From Paenibacillus thalictri (GTDB lineage Bacteria; Bacillota; Bacilli; Paenibacillales; NBRC-103111): DNA of 64,000 nucleotides. The notes under the pieces are model-generated. The model was not told the origin of the DNA. It did not search any database and saw only the letters and a list, made by a program, of their open reading frames with translations. Numbering within the stretch: the first letter of the stretch is position 1; every line of letters starts with the position of its first letter. Shown here piece after piece: positions 7,061-16,831 of the stretch. The translations under genes were made by a program, and so were the position numbers. Location: positions 186,001 through 250,000 of the forward strand of contig NZ_SIRE01000013.1 of NCBI RefSeq assembly GCF_004307995.1. The letters are read 5' to 3'.

Positions 7061-9730
7061 ATGAGATTCACTTTTTTGCTGTTCATCCCGGTTTTATTCA
7101 CCCTTTGTTTACCGAACGTCGCGCACGGCGATAACGCGCAATGGCTTCTGGAAGAAAATGACCCATCTATTGATTACACCGGATATTTTGGAAGTTTTCA
7201 ACAACATGAAGCATCCGGAGGCGATCAATGGTCATCGGAAGATCCGGCTGCGGGCTTCACCCTTACATTTAAGGGAACAGGTTTTACCTGGTACGGGTTT
7301 ACAGGGCCTTATAACGGAATCGCGGATGTGTATGTGGACAATGTAAAGATGACGTCCGTGGATTCATATACGAATACATACGATTACAGAAAAAAACTGG
7401 CCGAGATAACCGACTTGCCGTCGGGAATCCATATTGCGGAGGTCCGCAATACGGCGCAGCATAACGAATTGTCGGGCGGTTACAACTTGCCGGTCGACAA
7501 TTTGCTTGTGGATGGGCAAATGATCCCACGCATTGAAGAGGATGATCCGGCTATCCATTTGACTGAGCCGTTTTATCCCTTCGACGATGCTCGCGCTTCG
7601 CAAGGGAAGCAGCTTTACTCCGAGTTTCGGCAGGCTCAAATATCGCTTACCTTCACTGGCGGCAGAATTATATGGTACGGGCTGAAGGGGCCGTACAACG
7701 GAGTTGCCGACATCTATATCGACGGAGTAAAAATGACGTCTGTCGATTCGTACAGCAGCACTTATCAATATAAGCAGAAGTTGGCGGATATAGCGAATTT
7801 ACCGCTGGGGATTCATATTTTTGAGATTAAAAATACAGGTCTTAAACATGCAGCCTCCGGCGGAGTTAATCTGCCTCTGGATTACTTGCTTACGGATGGG
7901 AATCCGAGTCAGCGAATGGAAGAATTCCATCCGGCGATAACGTATTATAAAGAATTCGGCGGCTTCGACAATCCGAATGCTTCAGGTTCCAAACAGCTTT
8001 ATTCGGGGCATACGACTGCAAAATTCATACTGCCTTTTACCGGAAAACGCGTGCTTTGGTACGGTTTTAAGGGGCCGTGGAACGGAATTGCGGAAGTGTA
8101 TGTGGACGGTGTTCTCCGCACGACAGCAGACAGTTATAGCGACAAGTATCAATATCAGCAGCTGCTGGCGGATATTTCCGGACTTGCCGACGGAGGGCAT
8201 GTATTGGAGGTGCGCAATACGAGCCGGAAGCATGCAATGTCCGGCGGCAACAATTTGTCGGTCGATTATTTCGTTGTAGACGGCAAAGCCGCTGTGGATT
8301 CGCACGAACCTAACAATACCTTGGTCACGGCATCCCCTATAACTCTGGATACAGATATGGAATCGTACATATCGGCAAGCGGCGATCAGGACTTCTATAA
8401 GTTCGTTGCCGACACAGACGGCATTATACAGATCAAGCTGCGCGGCCCGGCGGATTTGAAGCAATATACATTCGAAGTGTATTATGCGGACGGTTCAACG
8501 CTGTTTACGCCGGCTAACGGGGAAGACACGGAGAAAAGCGCCTCGCTTGTGGCGGAGAAGGGGGCGAGCTATTATATCAAAGTGTTCGGCATAATGCCGG
8601 ATGACTATTCAGTCCATCCGTACCGGTTGACCGTTAATGAGATCGAGATGGATACCGAGCGGCTCATTCCTGCAGATGCCGGCAAGGAAGGGGAAGTCGC
8701 TCTTGCTTTTGGCAGTACGGTTCGCGGATACATTGCATCAGCGGGAGAGCGGCATGACTACATGGTATCCAGTGGTGCTGACGGTATGATCCTGCCCATC
8801 GAGCTGGACACCCTAAATCGCAACTACGTTTTGAGTATATCCAAAGCGAATGGCAGCCAATTTACCGATGTGATCAAAACGGAGAACAACCATCAAGCGG
8901 CGATAGTAAACATGGAGCCGAATGCAACTTATAACGTTCATATATCGGGCGCCACACCGGAAGATTTCAGCACGTTCGCTCCTTACACGCTGACCGTCGG
9001 CAGGCCCAAGACCGGAGGCACGCTGAATGGCGGCTATATAACGGCGGAGTTGGTTCAGCCGGGCTCGGCAGTGCTGAATAACTTGCGCTTAAGCGGTGAA
9101 GTTCATTACTACCGGTTCCAGGCGGATATTTCGGGCAAAATGTATTTGCGGCTGGAAGCGCCGCTATCGAAAAATTATGATCTCAGCGTGTACGACCAAG
9201 CTGGAAATGTAATATCCGGGGTGGCCAGCCAGCCTTCCGGCGCCGAATGGGGAACGGTTGCCGTGGAAAGCGGGAAAAGCTACTACCTCCGCGTTTCCGG
9301 AGCATCGCCCGGCAATTTTGGCAGCAAGGCGGATGAAGCTTATACACTAACAGTTGGCAGTGTTCAGGAGGACGATCACGAGCCGGCTAACGATAATTAC
9401 CGGACAGCAGTGCCGATTGAAGCGGGTCAAAGCAGCTGGTCGCGATTATCCGTAAGCGGCGATCAGGACTACTTTCAGTTTCGAACGGGCACACAGCCTG
9501 CGGAAGCGCATATCCTCCTCGATACGACCGGCATATGGGGAGATCAACACTACGATATAGAAGTATACGACGACAACGGCAATCGGCTTCAGCAAACCGG
9601 CGCGGCCGGAAACCGCAATGAATTTGTGTTTGCGGCAAAGCCGGACTCCATTTACCGCATTGGCATATCCGGAGCTACTGCTGACGATTACAGCACCGAC
9701 TTATATGAGCTGAGATTGGAACTGCGCTAA
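7061..9730 (+). CDS. Large secreted repeat protein with PPC-like domains
   Basis: An 889-residue exported protein. Residues 1-23 form a signal peptide (MRF, hydrophobic core, ending NVAHG). Then come three copies of a roughly 125-residue beta-sandwich-like repeat (about 25-405), each with WYG(F/L)xGP(Y/W)NG(I/V)A(D/E)(V/I)Y(V/I)D, a SVDSY-type core and a closing LxDGL/VDG motif. Four units resembling bacterial pre-peptidase C-terminal (PPC) domains follow (about 410-889), recognisable by DxxEPN, GDQDF/YYKF and SYYIKV segments. There is no catalytic domain or cell-wall anchor that I can see. It may bind a polysaccharide or surface glycan (inference). Start chosen for the signal peptide and an AGGTGG site 7 bases upstream. 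Confidence 0.75.
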   Translation: MRFTFLLFIPVLFTLCLPNVAHGDNAQWLLEENDPSIDYTGYFGSFQQHEASGGDQWSSEDPAAGFTLTFKGTGFTWYGFTGPYNGIADVYVDNVKMTSVDSYTNTYDYRKKLAEITDLPSGIHIAEVRNTAQHNELSGGYNLPVDNLLVDGQMIPRIEEDDPAIHLTEPFYPFDDARASQGKQLYSEFRQAQISLTFTGGRIIWYGLKGPYNGVADIYIDGVKMTSVDSYSSTYQYKQKLADIANLPLGIHIFEIKNTGLKHAASGGVNLPLDYLLTDGNPSQRMEEFHPAITYYKEFGGFDNPNASGSKQLYSGHTTAKFILPFTGKRVLWYGFKGPWNGIAEVYVDGVLRTTADSYSDKYQYQQLLADISGLADGGHVLEVRNTSRKHAMSGGNNLSVDYFVVDGKAAVDSHEPNNTLVTASPITLDTDMESYISASGDQDFYKFVADTDGIIQIKLRGPADLKQYTFEVYYADGSTLFTPANGEDTEKSASLVAEKGASYYIKVFGIMPDDYSVHPYRLTVNEIEMDTERLIPADAGKEGEVALAFGSTVRGYIASAGERHDYMVSSGADGMILPIELDTLNRNYVLSISKANGSQFTDVIKTENNHQAAIVNMEPNATYNVHISGATPEDFSTFAPYTLTVGRPKTGGTLNGGYITAELVQPGSAVLNNLRLSGEVHYYRFQADISGKMYLRLEAPLSKNYDLSVYDQAGNVISGVASQPSGAEWGTVAVESGKSYYLRVSGASPGNFGSKADEAYTLTVGSVQEDDHEPANDNYRTAVPIEAGQSSWSRLSVSGDQDYFQFRTGTQPAEAHILLDTTGIWGDQHYDIEVYDDNGNRLQQTGAAGNRNEFVFAAKPDSIYRIGISGATADDYSTDLYELRLELR

Positions 9731-9879
9731 CCCGTCGGGCGGGGCGACTTTGTGCGGGGGTTGGTGCCAAGGAAATTCGCAGCGTGACCGGCAGCCTGTC
9801 CGTCTTGAGCCGGATTGGCATGCCGCGTTAGGGCGAACATCGGAAAGCGATATGAGGTGAAACGTACGGTTGGATGTGC

Positions 9880-9904
9880 AAGGGGCAGAAATTCTCTGCC
9901 CCTT
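9880..9904. terminator. Hairpin between convergent genes
   Basis: AAGGGGCAGA and TCTGCCCCTT form a perfect 10-bp stem with a 5-base loop between the repeat-protein gene and the SGNH gene. There is no clear T-tract on either side, so termination is likely but not certain. Nothing else was seen in 9731-9914. Confidence 0.55.
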
Positions 9905-9914
9905 ACTGTATTCA

Positions 9915-10526
9915 TCACAATCCACGCAAAAAGGAGATCGCCATATCGGCGATGCGGCGGTGGCCCGCCTCGTTCGGATGCAGGCCGTCCGTCGTGAAGT
10001 TTGACAAGGTCAGCTTATTCAGCCCGCTCTGCGCGTACAGATCCAGCACCGGGAGCGCATAGATGCGTCCAAGTGCAGCGACGGCTTCGGCGTAATCACA
10101 TAAGCGGTATCCGGCGGCGTTCACATAATGGATGTCGTAGCCGTCCTTGTCCCTGTGCAGCGGAGTCCATAAATTCAGTCTGCAAAGCGGATTTTTGACG
10201 AGGATATCCTCAATCAACGAGGCGTATGCGCCGTAGAACGTACACGGATCCAACGTGCCGATCGCGCCCAGCGGTTTATCGAGGCGAAAATCGTTCACAC
10301 CGGCGAATATCGTCACACAGTCCAGCGTGTTTTCGATTGACCTGCCGACATGAGTTGTTGCGCCGTAATCCCGCTCGCCGCCTGCGGTCATCGGACAGCC
10401 TCCGACGCCGTAATTGTGCACGCGGGAGAACCCCAGCGCATCCTGGACGAGCGGCTGATAGCCGTTCGCCGCGGTTATGCTGTCGCCGAGCGTTCCCCAC
10501 GTTTTTCCCGCCCACTTGCTTTTCAT
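9915..10526 (-). CDS. SGNH/GDSL-type hydrolase
   Basis: A 203-residue protein with the SGNH blocks in order: GDSIT (nucleophile Ser), a central Gly in YGVGGCP, FAGVNDF (block III Asn) and DGLHPNEAGH (Asp-His of block V). Members deacetylate sugars or cleave lipid esters; beside a carbohydrate region, a sugar O-acetyl esterase is likely. The frame extends to 10691 inside the previous gene; ATG 10526 is chosen because a GGGGGGA site lies 9 bases upstream and the FAD gene stops at 10573. It follows that gene by 46 bases, so the two form an operon. No signal peptide: cytosolic. Confidence 0.85.
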   Translation of the reverse strand: MKSKWAGKTWGTLGDSITAANGYQPLVQDALGFSRVHNYGVGGCPMTAGGERDYGATTHVGRSIENTLDCVTIFAGVNDFRLDKPLGAIGTLDPCTFYGAYASLIEDILVKNPLCRLNLWTPLHRDKDGYDIHYVNAAGYRLCDYAEAVAALGRIYALPVLDLYAQSGLNKLTLSNFTTDGLHPNEAGHRRIADMAISFLRGL

Positions 10527-10572
10527 ATTGCGAAATCCCCCCATATCTCCGAGAGTTAATCTAACCCATCCC

Positions 10573-11994
10573 TTAACATTCTTTTTCGAAAGTAACCGCC
10601 CCGGCTGCCACAGGCTGAATCTCATCCGCTTGCCCCGGGTGCTCGCCAAGCCATGCGCCTTGCTCGACCAGCTTGCGCTGCAGCTCCGCAATGGGCACCT
10701 CGCGGAAGCCGCCGCCGGTGTTTGCTATGGAAGCAGCGACTCCAGCCGCCTGGCCCATGGCAAAGCAATTCGGCATTACACGCAGCGATCCTTGCACCGG
10801 ACGGTCGGAAGAAACGGCGCGGCCGGCAACGATCAGATTGGACTTGCCCTTCGGCAGCATGCAGCGGTAAGGAACGCCGTGTGATTCGCCTTTAGGCAAA
10901 TGTTTGATTGTCATCGTGCTGTCGGCATTGGCCAAATGGATGTCGATGAAATAAGAGTTGCGGGCAATATCGTCCTCAAACGTGCGCATCGCCAAAAAGT
11001 CCTCGACAACAAGCGTGTAGTCGCCTTCAATCCGCCGCGTTTCGCGGATGCCGACCTGGTCGCCGGAATGGACGAGGCGAATGTGCTCAAAGCCCGGTAC
11101 ATATTTGCGCAGAAAGCGGATTTGCGTATCGATCAGCTTGCGGCCCTCAATCGCCGCGCGGGATAAATCCTCGGCGTTTGTTCCGTCGATGCCGAAAATA
11201 TGGCCGAAATTGAAGCCTACGATAGACTCGGTTATCCAGGCCATGCCGGATATGCGCTTGCGTCCTTCCGGCAGGTCGCCGTTTTGCTGAGCTTGGGTAA
11301 CCGTATTGACGAGCTGTTTATGCTCGCCGGTTTCTTCTAGAAACTGCTCGAATCGCGCTTGATCGGCGCCTGTAACGACATAACACATCGTCCCCGGCTG
11401 CAGCTCGCCTTGCTCTCCGCCGGATTGGAACGGCACGCCGGAAAGTGCAGCTAAATCTGCGTCTCCGGAGGCGTCAATGTACAGCTTGGCCTGCACGACG
11501 GAACGTCCGGATTTGTTGCTGATCACAAGTCCACTGATCCGGTCGCCGTCCAGCAGCACTTGATCCGCAACAGTATGAAACAAAATGTTCGCGCCGCTGC
11601 CCAGCACTTCTTCATCATATACGCGCTTCAACGTTTCGACGTCGATCGGGACCCAGTTCAGCCAGTCTTTATACTTGCTCATAAAATCGGCACCCGCGGC
11701 TTGCTTCATCTTCTCCAGCAGTTCAAGCCCAATGCCGCGGATTACCGGCTTTTCGCCGTCCGTGTACGGGCAGAATGCAGGCACAAGCGCGGCTGTACCC
11801 ATGCCGCCCAGATAGCCGCGCTGCTCAATCAGCAGCGTGTCGACCCCGTTTCGTGCGGCCGCTATCGCAGCCGCAATACCTGCCGCGCCGCCGCCAAGAA
11901 CCACCACATCAGGGGTATGGCTGACCGGAAGCTGATGGGCGGGGATACTGATCGTTGGCATTGTTGAAGCGGGTTGTTTTTTGGTTTCGGACAT
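10573..11994 (-). CDS. FAD-dependent oxidoreductase (FAD_oxidored family)
   Basis: A 473-residue flavoprotein. Residues about 29-60 hold the dinucleotide-binding fold (VVVLGGGAAGIAAAIAAARNG followed by an acidic LLIEQ), then LGGMGTAALVP, a pattern of the FAD_oxidored family found in sugar and plant-polymer loci of Paenibacillus. A middle YIDASGDADLAALSGVPF block and a C-terminal SDRPVQGSLRVMPNCFAMGQAAGVAA block complete FAD binding. The substrate is unknown. A GAGGAGGAGA site precedes the ATG. It forms an operon with the SGNH hydrolase and is divergent from a LacI regulator, its probable controller. Confidence 0.85.
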   Translation of the reverse strand: MSETKKQPASTMPTISIPAHQLPVSHTPDVVVLGGGAAGIAAAIAAARNGVDTLLIEQRGYLGGMGTAALVPAFCPYTDGEKPVIRGIGLELLEKMKQAAGADFMSKYKDWLNWVPIDVETLKRVYDEEVLGSGANILFHTVADQVLLDGDRISGLVISNKSGRSVVQAKLYIDASGDADLAALSGVPFQSGGEQGELQPGTMCYVVTGADQARFEQFLEETGEHKQLVNTVTQAQQNGDLPEGRKRISGMAWITESIVGFNFGHIFGIDGTNAEDLSRAAIEGRKLIDTQIRFLRKYVPGFEHIRLVHSGDQVGIRETRRIEGDYTLVVEDFLAMRTFEDDIARNSYFIDIHLANADSTMTIKHLPKGESHGVPYRCMLPKGKSNLIVAGRAVSSDRPVQGSLRVMPNCFAMGQAAGVAASIANTGGGFREVPIAELQRKLVEQGAWLGEHPGQADEIQPVAAGAVTFEKEC

Positions 11995-12010
11995 ATGAAT
12001 CTCTCCTCCT

Positions 12011-12092
12011 CAAGGTTTAAGTTCAAGGTTTAAGCCATCTGCTAATAATTATAAATTGCCGGGATGGCAGAACTAGTTTAAATTTAGTTTAA
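12011..12092. promoter_or_regulatory. Direct repeats in the divergent FAD/LacI intergenic region
   Basis: Two copies of CAAGGTTTAAG (12011-12021 and 12024-12034) and two copies of TAGTTTAA (12074-12081 and 12085-12092) spaced 13 and 11 bases apart, about one helical turn. They lie between the FAD gene and the LacI regulator and are candidate binding sites for that regulator. The sites are not palindromic like typical LacI operators, so this is tentative. Confidence 0.4.
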
Positions 12093-12126
12093 CGAATACA
12101 TAAGCGGCAGGGAGGTTCGGTTACAT

Positions 12127-13161
12127 ATGCCAGTCCGCAAACAGGTGACGATGCATACCATCGCCAAGGAGCTGGGCGTGACGATTCAGACCGTCTCGAA
12201 AGCGCTGAAGGGCAAACCCGGCATGTCCGAAGCGACGCGCCAACTGATCGTTCAAACTGCAGAGAAGCTCGGATATTACACGATGGATCAAATCCGCAGC
12301 CTCAGATTGGAGCGCATCGCGCCTTATCCTGCGGAGCGGCTGCGTTTCGTGCTTGTGCAAACCGCAGAATCGACCGGTTACATCAATCTGCTGATGCAGG
12401 GGCTGCACGACCGGTTTGCATCATTTGGCCATACGATTGATAAGCTGATGCTGCCCAGCGCAATCAAGGAGAGCGGCATGCCGAATTGGCTTGAGGAACA
12501 ATCGCTGGATTATGCGGACGGCATTTTTATCGCTCCGAGCATTACGCCGAAGACATGGCTGCCTTATTTGTTCCGGCTGGACCGTCCTCGTATGCTGCTC
12601 AGCTTTCCCCCGCCCGGAGTGAGAATCGACAGCGTGATTTGGGACGTCTACGAGGCTACGTTCCAGTCGGTGGCGCATCTTCGTGAGCTTGGACACGAAC
12701 GAATCATGTACATCGGGGATATACACTTACAGCCGGGGTTCATTTTGCGTTGGCAAGGATTTTGCCATGCAATGAGCATAAACGGCATCGAGGTTGACCC
12801 TGCGCGGCATTCCATTGCGGCACGCACCAGGGATAACCGGTGGGTGGATGAACTGCGGCAGCTTATCGCGGACGAACGTCCCAGCGCTTTGATTTGCGGG
12901 ATCGATCACGAAGTGCACATCGTATACAAGCTGTGCGGCGAGCTGGGATTGCGGGTGCCTGAGGATATATCGGTCATCGGCTTTTTGAACGAGCAGCCGG
13001 ATACGCTGCCCTTATTTACGAGGCCGCTGCTGCCGATCCGCGAAACCGGTTACCGTGCCGCGGACCGGATGTTGTGGCGTATCGCCAATTCGACCCTTCC
13101 TTACGAACATATCCGAATCCAGGGGGATTTTATCACAGGAAACACGACAGCTAAGCGATAA
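12127..13161 (+). CDS. LacI family transcriptional regulator
   Basis: A 344-residue repressor. Residues 8-55 form the LacI helix-turn-helix (TMHTIAKELGVTIQTVSKALKG) and hinge helix, followed by a periplasmic-binding-protein-like effector domain ending in the usual PDTLPLFTRPLLPIRETG region. It most likely senses a sugar and controls the divergent FAD oxidoreductase/SGNH operon, 132 bases away. It could also control the two-component genes that follow at 13299. Start supported by GGGAGG about 10 bases upstream. Confidence 0.92.
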   Translation: MPVRKQVTMHTIAKELGVTIQTVSKALKGKPGMSEATRQLIVQTAEKLGYYTMDQIRSLRLERIAPYPAERLRFVLVQTAESTGYINLLMQGLHDRFASFGHTIDKLMLPSAIKESGMPNWLEEQSLDYADGIFIAPSITPKTWLPYLFRLDRPRMLLSFPPPGVRIDSVIWDVYEATFQSVAHLRELGHERIMYIGDIHLQPGFILRWQGFCHAMSINGIEVDPARHSIAARTRDNRWVDELRQLIADERPSALICGIDHEVHIVYKLCGELGLRVPEDISVIGFLNEQPDTLPLFTRPLLPIRETGYRAADRMLWRIANSTLPYEHIRIQGDFITGNTTAKR

Positions 13162-13298
13162 TAGAGAGCTTATTACAGCATAGTAGCGAAAATTGTACCA
13201 GGAATCATAAGTTCCTCCCTGTCTTCAGATCCCGGCAGCACGATATAATGAGAGGAAAGACTGAATTTCACACTATGCTGGAAGGGGAAGTCACACAT

Positions 13299-14918
13299 AT
13301 GTACAAATTGGTCATTGTCGATGACGAACCGACCGTTCGGAACGGCTTACGCTCCTATTTCAATTGGGCTTCCTACGGGATTGAAATCGCCGATGAAGCG
13401 GACGACGGCGATGTCGCTTTGGACGTTATCGCGCGAGTTCATCCGGACATCGTCATCACCGATGTGCGCATGCCGAATATGGACGGCATACAGCTGGCAA
13501 ACCGGCTCAGGGAGCGGTTTCCTCATACCAAAATCATATTTGTCAGCGGTCATGACGACGCAGATTACTTAAAATCCGCTCTCAAGCTGAAGGCGGTTGA
13601 TTATATTTTTAAACCGGTCAATTTGCAGGAGCTGGATGCGGTCGTGAAACGGGTGATCGGCACGCTGCAGGAAGAGGAGAAGGAGCGAAAGCTGATTGGA
13701 GATATGCAGGTCAAGCTGGTGCAGAGCATGCCATTGCTTCGGGAGAAGTTTCTTATGTCGCTGATTCGCGACGGCATCTCCCATCCGGCCCGCATCCGGG
13801 AGCGTACCGAATTTCTGGGCCTCGATCTTCCGCTTGAAGCTCCTTATTGGGCGATCGCCATTCAGATCGATAACATCGCCGAAGCAGTGGAAAGCCGTTC
13901 TGCGAGAGACCAGCAGTTGCTTTCGTATTCGGTACTCAACATCGTTCAGGAACTGATCGACCGCGATATCGGCGGATACGCTTTTGAGCATCAAATGGGG
14001 GAATTCGTCGGCATTTTACGGATGAACCGGGATCACCCGAATGAGGAAGAACTTCTGTTTACGCTGGCCGGGCAAGTACGCGAGAGCCTGGACCGCTATT
14101 TGAAAATCAGCGTTACAATCGGCGTCGGAGAACCGATCTCGAATCTCGGCAGCCTGCCGCAATCTTATATGCAAGCTAAGGAAGCAGCAGATCAAAGATG
14201 GTTTCTCGGCAAAAATCAGATTATCTCCATGGACAATTTGGAGCAGGATGAGGACGGTTTTTTTCGGGTCGATCCGGCGCAAAGTGAAACTATTTTGGCA
14301 GCGCTAAGGGCGGCGGACGCTGGCAAGGTGGAAGCCGAGCTGGACGGCCTATACGCTTCGCTTGCCCGAAACCGCCGGGAAGGCATGGCTTACGGGCGCA
14401 ACGTGAGTTTGCAGCTGCTGCTGCTTGCCAGCCGTTTGCTGCTGGAGCTGAACGCGCACGAAATCGACATGGAAGAGCGGGAAACCGAACTGATGGCCAA
14501 AGTGTTTCAGCAGGAGACGCTTGACGAGCTGAAGCGGCTTGTCGAACGGTTTCTTCTGCAAGTATGCCAACGAATCGGTGAAAAGCGGAGCGGCAAGTCG
14601 AAAAATGTGATCGAACGCGTTCACAAGCTGATCGGCCAGCGTTACGCGGACAACCTGCAAGTAGGGGACATTGCCAAGGAAGTGTTTTTATCGGTCACGT
14701 ATTTGTGTTTGTTGTTTAAACAGGAGACCGGAGAGACGATTAATGAATACATGACAAAGGTACGGGTGGAGAAGGCCAAGGAACTGTTGAAAGATCCGGC
14801 CCATAAGTTTTACGAGGTATGTTATGCCGTCGGTTACTCCGATCCGAGCTATTTCAGCAAAATATTTAAGAAGTATACCGGATTTACGCCGAGCTCGTAT
14901 CGCGATTATGTCTTGTAA
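13299..14918 (+). CDS. Response regulator, YesN/AraC type
   Basis: A 539-residue regulator. Residues 1-125 are a receiver domain (acidic pair D9/D10, phospho-acceptor D55 in VITDVRMPN, Lys in IFKPVN). A middle region of about 300 residues follows, and the C-terminus carries an AraC-type double helix-turn-helix with SVTYLCLLFKQETGETINEYM and the closing VGYSDPSYFSKIFKKYTGFTPSSYR. The earlier in-frame start at 13248 is less likely; ATG 13299 follows GAAGGGGAAG. The partner kinase starts about 30 bases after its stop. YesN proteins activate sugar-uptake operons; no importer is adjacent on this strand. Confidence 0.93.
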   Translation: MYKLVIVDDEPTVRNGLRSYFNWASYGIEIADEADDGDVALDVIARVHPDIVITDVRMPNMDGIQLANRLRERFPHTKIIFVSGHDDADYLKSALKLKAVDYIFKPVNLQELDAVVKRVIGTLQEEEKERKLIGDMQVKLVQSMPLLREKFLMSLIRDGISHPARIRERTEFLGLDLPLEAPYWAIAIQIDNIAEAVESRSARDQQLLSYSVLNIVQELIDRDIGGYAFEHQMGEFVGILRMNRDHPNEEELLFTLAGQVRESLDRYLKISVTIGVGEPISNLGSLPQSYMQAKEAADQRWFLGKNQIISMDNLEQDEDGFFRVDPAQSETILAALRAADAGKVEAELDGLYASLARNRREGMAYGRNVSLQLLLLASRLLLELNAHEIDMEERETELMAKVFQQETLDELKRLVERFLLQVCQRIGEKRSGKSKNVIERVHKLIGQRYADNLQVGDIAKEVFLSVTYLCLLFKQETGETINEYMTKVRVEKAKELLKDPAHKFYEVCYAVGYSDPSYFSKIFKKYTGFTPSSYRDYVL

Positions 14919-14948
14919 GGGCGGTGAAGAAGCTTGCTGAGGTCCGTG

Positions 14949-16769
14949 ATGCGGGCGTGGAGTTACCTCTCCATGCTGTTCAAAGGCGTCGTTGCTGCCA
15001 GGCGTTGGCTGGTCGCTTATTTGGTGCTGATTCTGATTCCCGCTTCACTGTTTATGTATATGTACTCGCAGAAATATTCGCAAATTCTCGAAGATGAAGT
15101 GACGCACACGATGCTTCAGACGTTAAAGCAAGCGGAAATCAACTTAAATTACCAGTTTGATACCGTACGGGACGTATCGAATACCATTCTGATGTACCCG
15201 AAGCTGCATGAGTACTTGCGGGACTCCGCATCGTTTGTCGATCAATTGGATGCGATGAAGGAGCTGCGGCATATGGCGGACAACGCCGAGAGCAATTCCA
15301 GCGTGTTCCGGGTCCGGTTGTTTGTTGAGGGCACCAAGCTGTTCTCCAATGAGAAAATTAACCTTTTTAATTGGGACACGATCAAAGGTGACCGTTGGTA
15401 TCCCGAGGTCCTCAATGCGGGAGGGCTGCTGGTATGGGAAGGGCTGCATGCGGAAAATTATATCGACAAAGGCGAAATGTACGTGTTCTCGGGAGCGCGC
15501 ATTTTGCGCGACCCGGAAAATTTCAACCACTTGTCAGGCGTGCTTCTGATCGACGTCACCGAAAAAACGATTGACGATATATTATCCAAAATCGAGCTGA
15601 ACAAGGACAAGCAGCAAAAGGTGATGATGGTCGCTCCCGACGGTACGATTATGCTGCACCGGGACAAATCGCTGCTTGGCACGAAGCTGAAGTCCGCAGC
15701 GGCGCTGCAAGGCATCAACTCAGCGGCGGAAGGCATCATCCCGATCTCCGAAGATCAGACCGAGCTGTACGCCGTGTTTACGACGATGCGCTCCACCGGA
15801 TGGAAGCTGGTCGCCGAAGTGCCCAAAACGGTCATCAACGCGCGGGCGGACTCGCTTAATCAATTTTCCAGTGTCGCCACCTTGCTGGGCGTTACAGTGC
15901 TGTTCTGTATCCTAGTCTTTATTTTACTCGCATTCATTGTGCAGGGCATGAACCGCAGGGTGAAAACCGTAATCAAATCGATCAAGCAGGAAGGCATAAG
16001 TTGGCTGGAGGAACGGGGAGGAACCGCTGAAGGCGACTTCAATCTGCTGGAGAAAACCGTCGATTCGCTAATTCACCGCGTCCGCGATTTGATGGAGGAA
16101 ACGTACAAATCGAAGGTGCAGGAACGGGAAGCGCAGCTGCGGGCGCTGCAGGCGCAGATCAATCCGCATTTTCTTTACAATACGCTCGACACCATCAACT
16201 GGATAGCGATCGGGCGGAACGCTCACGACATCAGCCAAATGATCGACAGTTTGGCCAAATATTTCAGGTTGAGTTTAAATAAAGGCAAAGACTTCGTCAG
16301 CGTTGGCGATGAATTGAATTTGGCCAAAGTGTATCTGGAGCTCCAGCAAAGCCGCTTTCCGAAAAGCTTCGAGTTTGTTCTGGAGGCTGGCGCCGGAGTG
16401 GAGCAGGAAGAAATGCCGAAATTAACGCTGCAGCCGATTGTGGAAAATGCGCTCATTCACGGCATTCGGAAGTCAAAAGGGAAAACGGGCACCATCGTTA
16501 TCAGAGCCGATATGGAGCAAGGAGACCTGGTGTTGTCCGTTAAGGATGACGGCATCGGCATGGAGCCGGAGCTGGCGCGGCTGCTGCTTACGGAGCCGAG
16601 GCCGGAAACGCCGTCCTTCGATACGGGAAGTTCTTACGGCTTGTATAACGTCAATGAGAGAATTAAGCTGTACGCGGGCGAGATGTATGGACTGGAAATC
16701 CGTTCCTCCCCCGGACAAGGAACGACGGTCATCGTACGTCTGCGGGGCGGGGGCAGCGAGACGGGCTAA
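14949..16769 (+). CDS. Sensor histidine kinase, YesM type
   Basis: A 606-residue membrane kinase. A first transmembrane helix (about 20-42) and a second (about 320-345) enclose an extracellular dCache-like sensor; a HAMP-like linker, a His_kinase domain with QAQINPHFLYNTLDTINW (phospho-His) and an HATPase with NALIHGIRKS and DDGIGM follow. It is paired with the regulator just upstream. Start is uncertain: TTG 14934 is also possible, but ATG 14949 has GAGGT 5 bases upstream. A palindromic repeat follows the stop (16832-16907). The ligand is probably an extracellular sugar or glycan fragment. Confidence 0.92.
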   Translation: MRAWSYLSMLFKGVVAARRWLVAYLVLILIPASLFMYMYSQKYSQILEDEVTHTMLQTLKQAEINLNYQFDTVRDVSNTILMYPKLHEYLRDSASFVDQLDAMKELRHMADNAESNSSVFRVRLFVEGTKLFSNEKINLFNWDTIKGDRWYPEVLNAGGLLVWEGLHAENYIDKGEMYVFSGARILRDPENFNHLSGVLLIDVTEKTIDDILSKIELNKDKQQKVMMVAPDGTIMLHRDKSLLGTKLKSAAALQGINSAAEGIIPISEDQTELYAVFTTMRSTGWKLVAEVPKTVINARADSLNQFSSVATLLGVTVLFCILVFILLAFIVQGMNRRVKTVIKSIKQEGISWLEERGGTAEGDFNLLEKTVDSLIHRVRDLMEETYKSKVQEREAQLRALQAQINPHFLYNTLDTINWIAIGRNAHDISQMIDSLAKYFRLSLNKGKDFVSVGDELNLAKVYLELQQSRFPKSFEFVLEAGAGVEQEEMPKLTLQPIVENALIHGIRKSKGKTGTIVIRADMEQGDLVLSVKDDGIGMEPELARLLLTEPRPETPSFDTGSSYGLYNVNERIKLYAGEMYGLEIRSSPGQGTTVIVRLRGGGSETG

Positions 16770-16831
16770 CGGTGAAGGTTTTCCTTCACCGCCAAATGCC
16801 AAGGAACGTATATATAACGAGCAGATTTACC

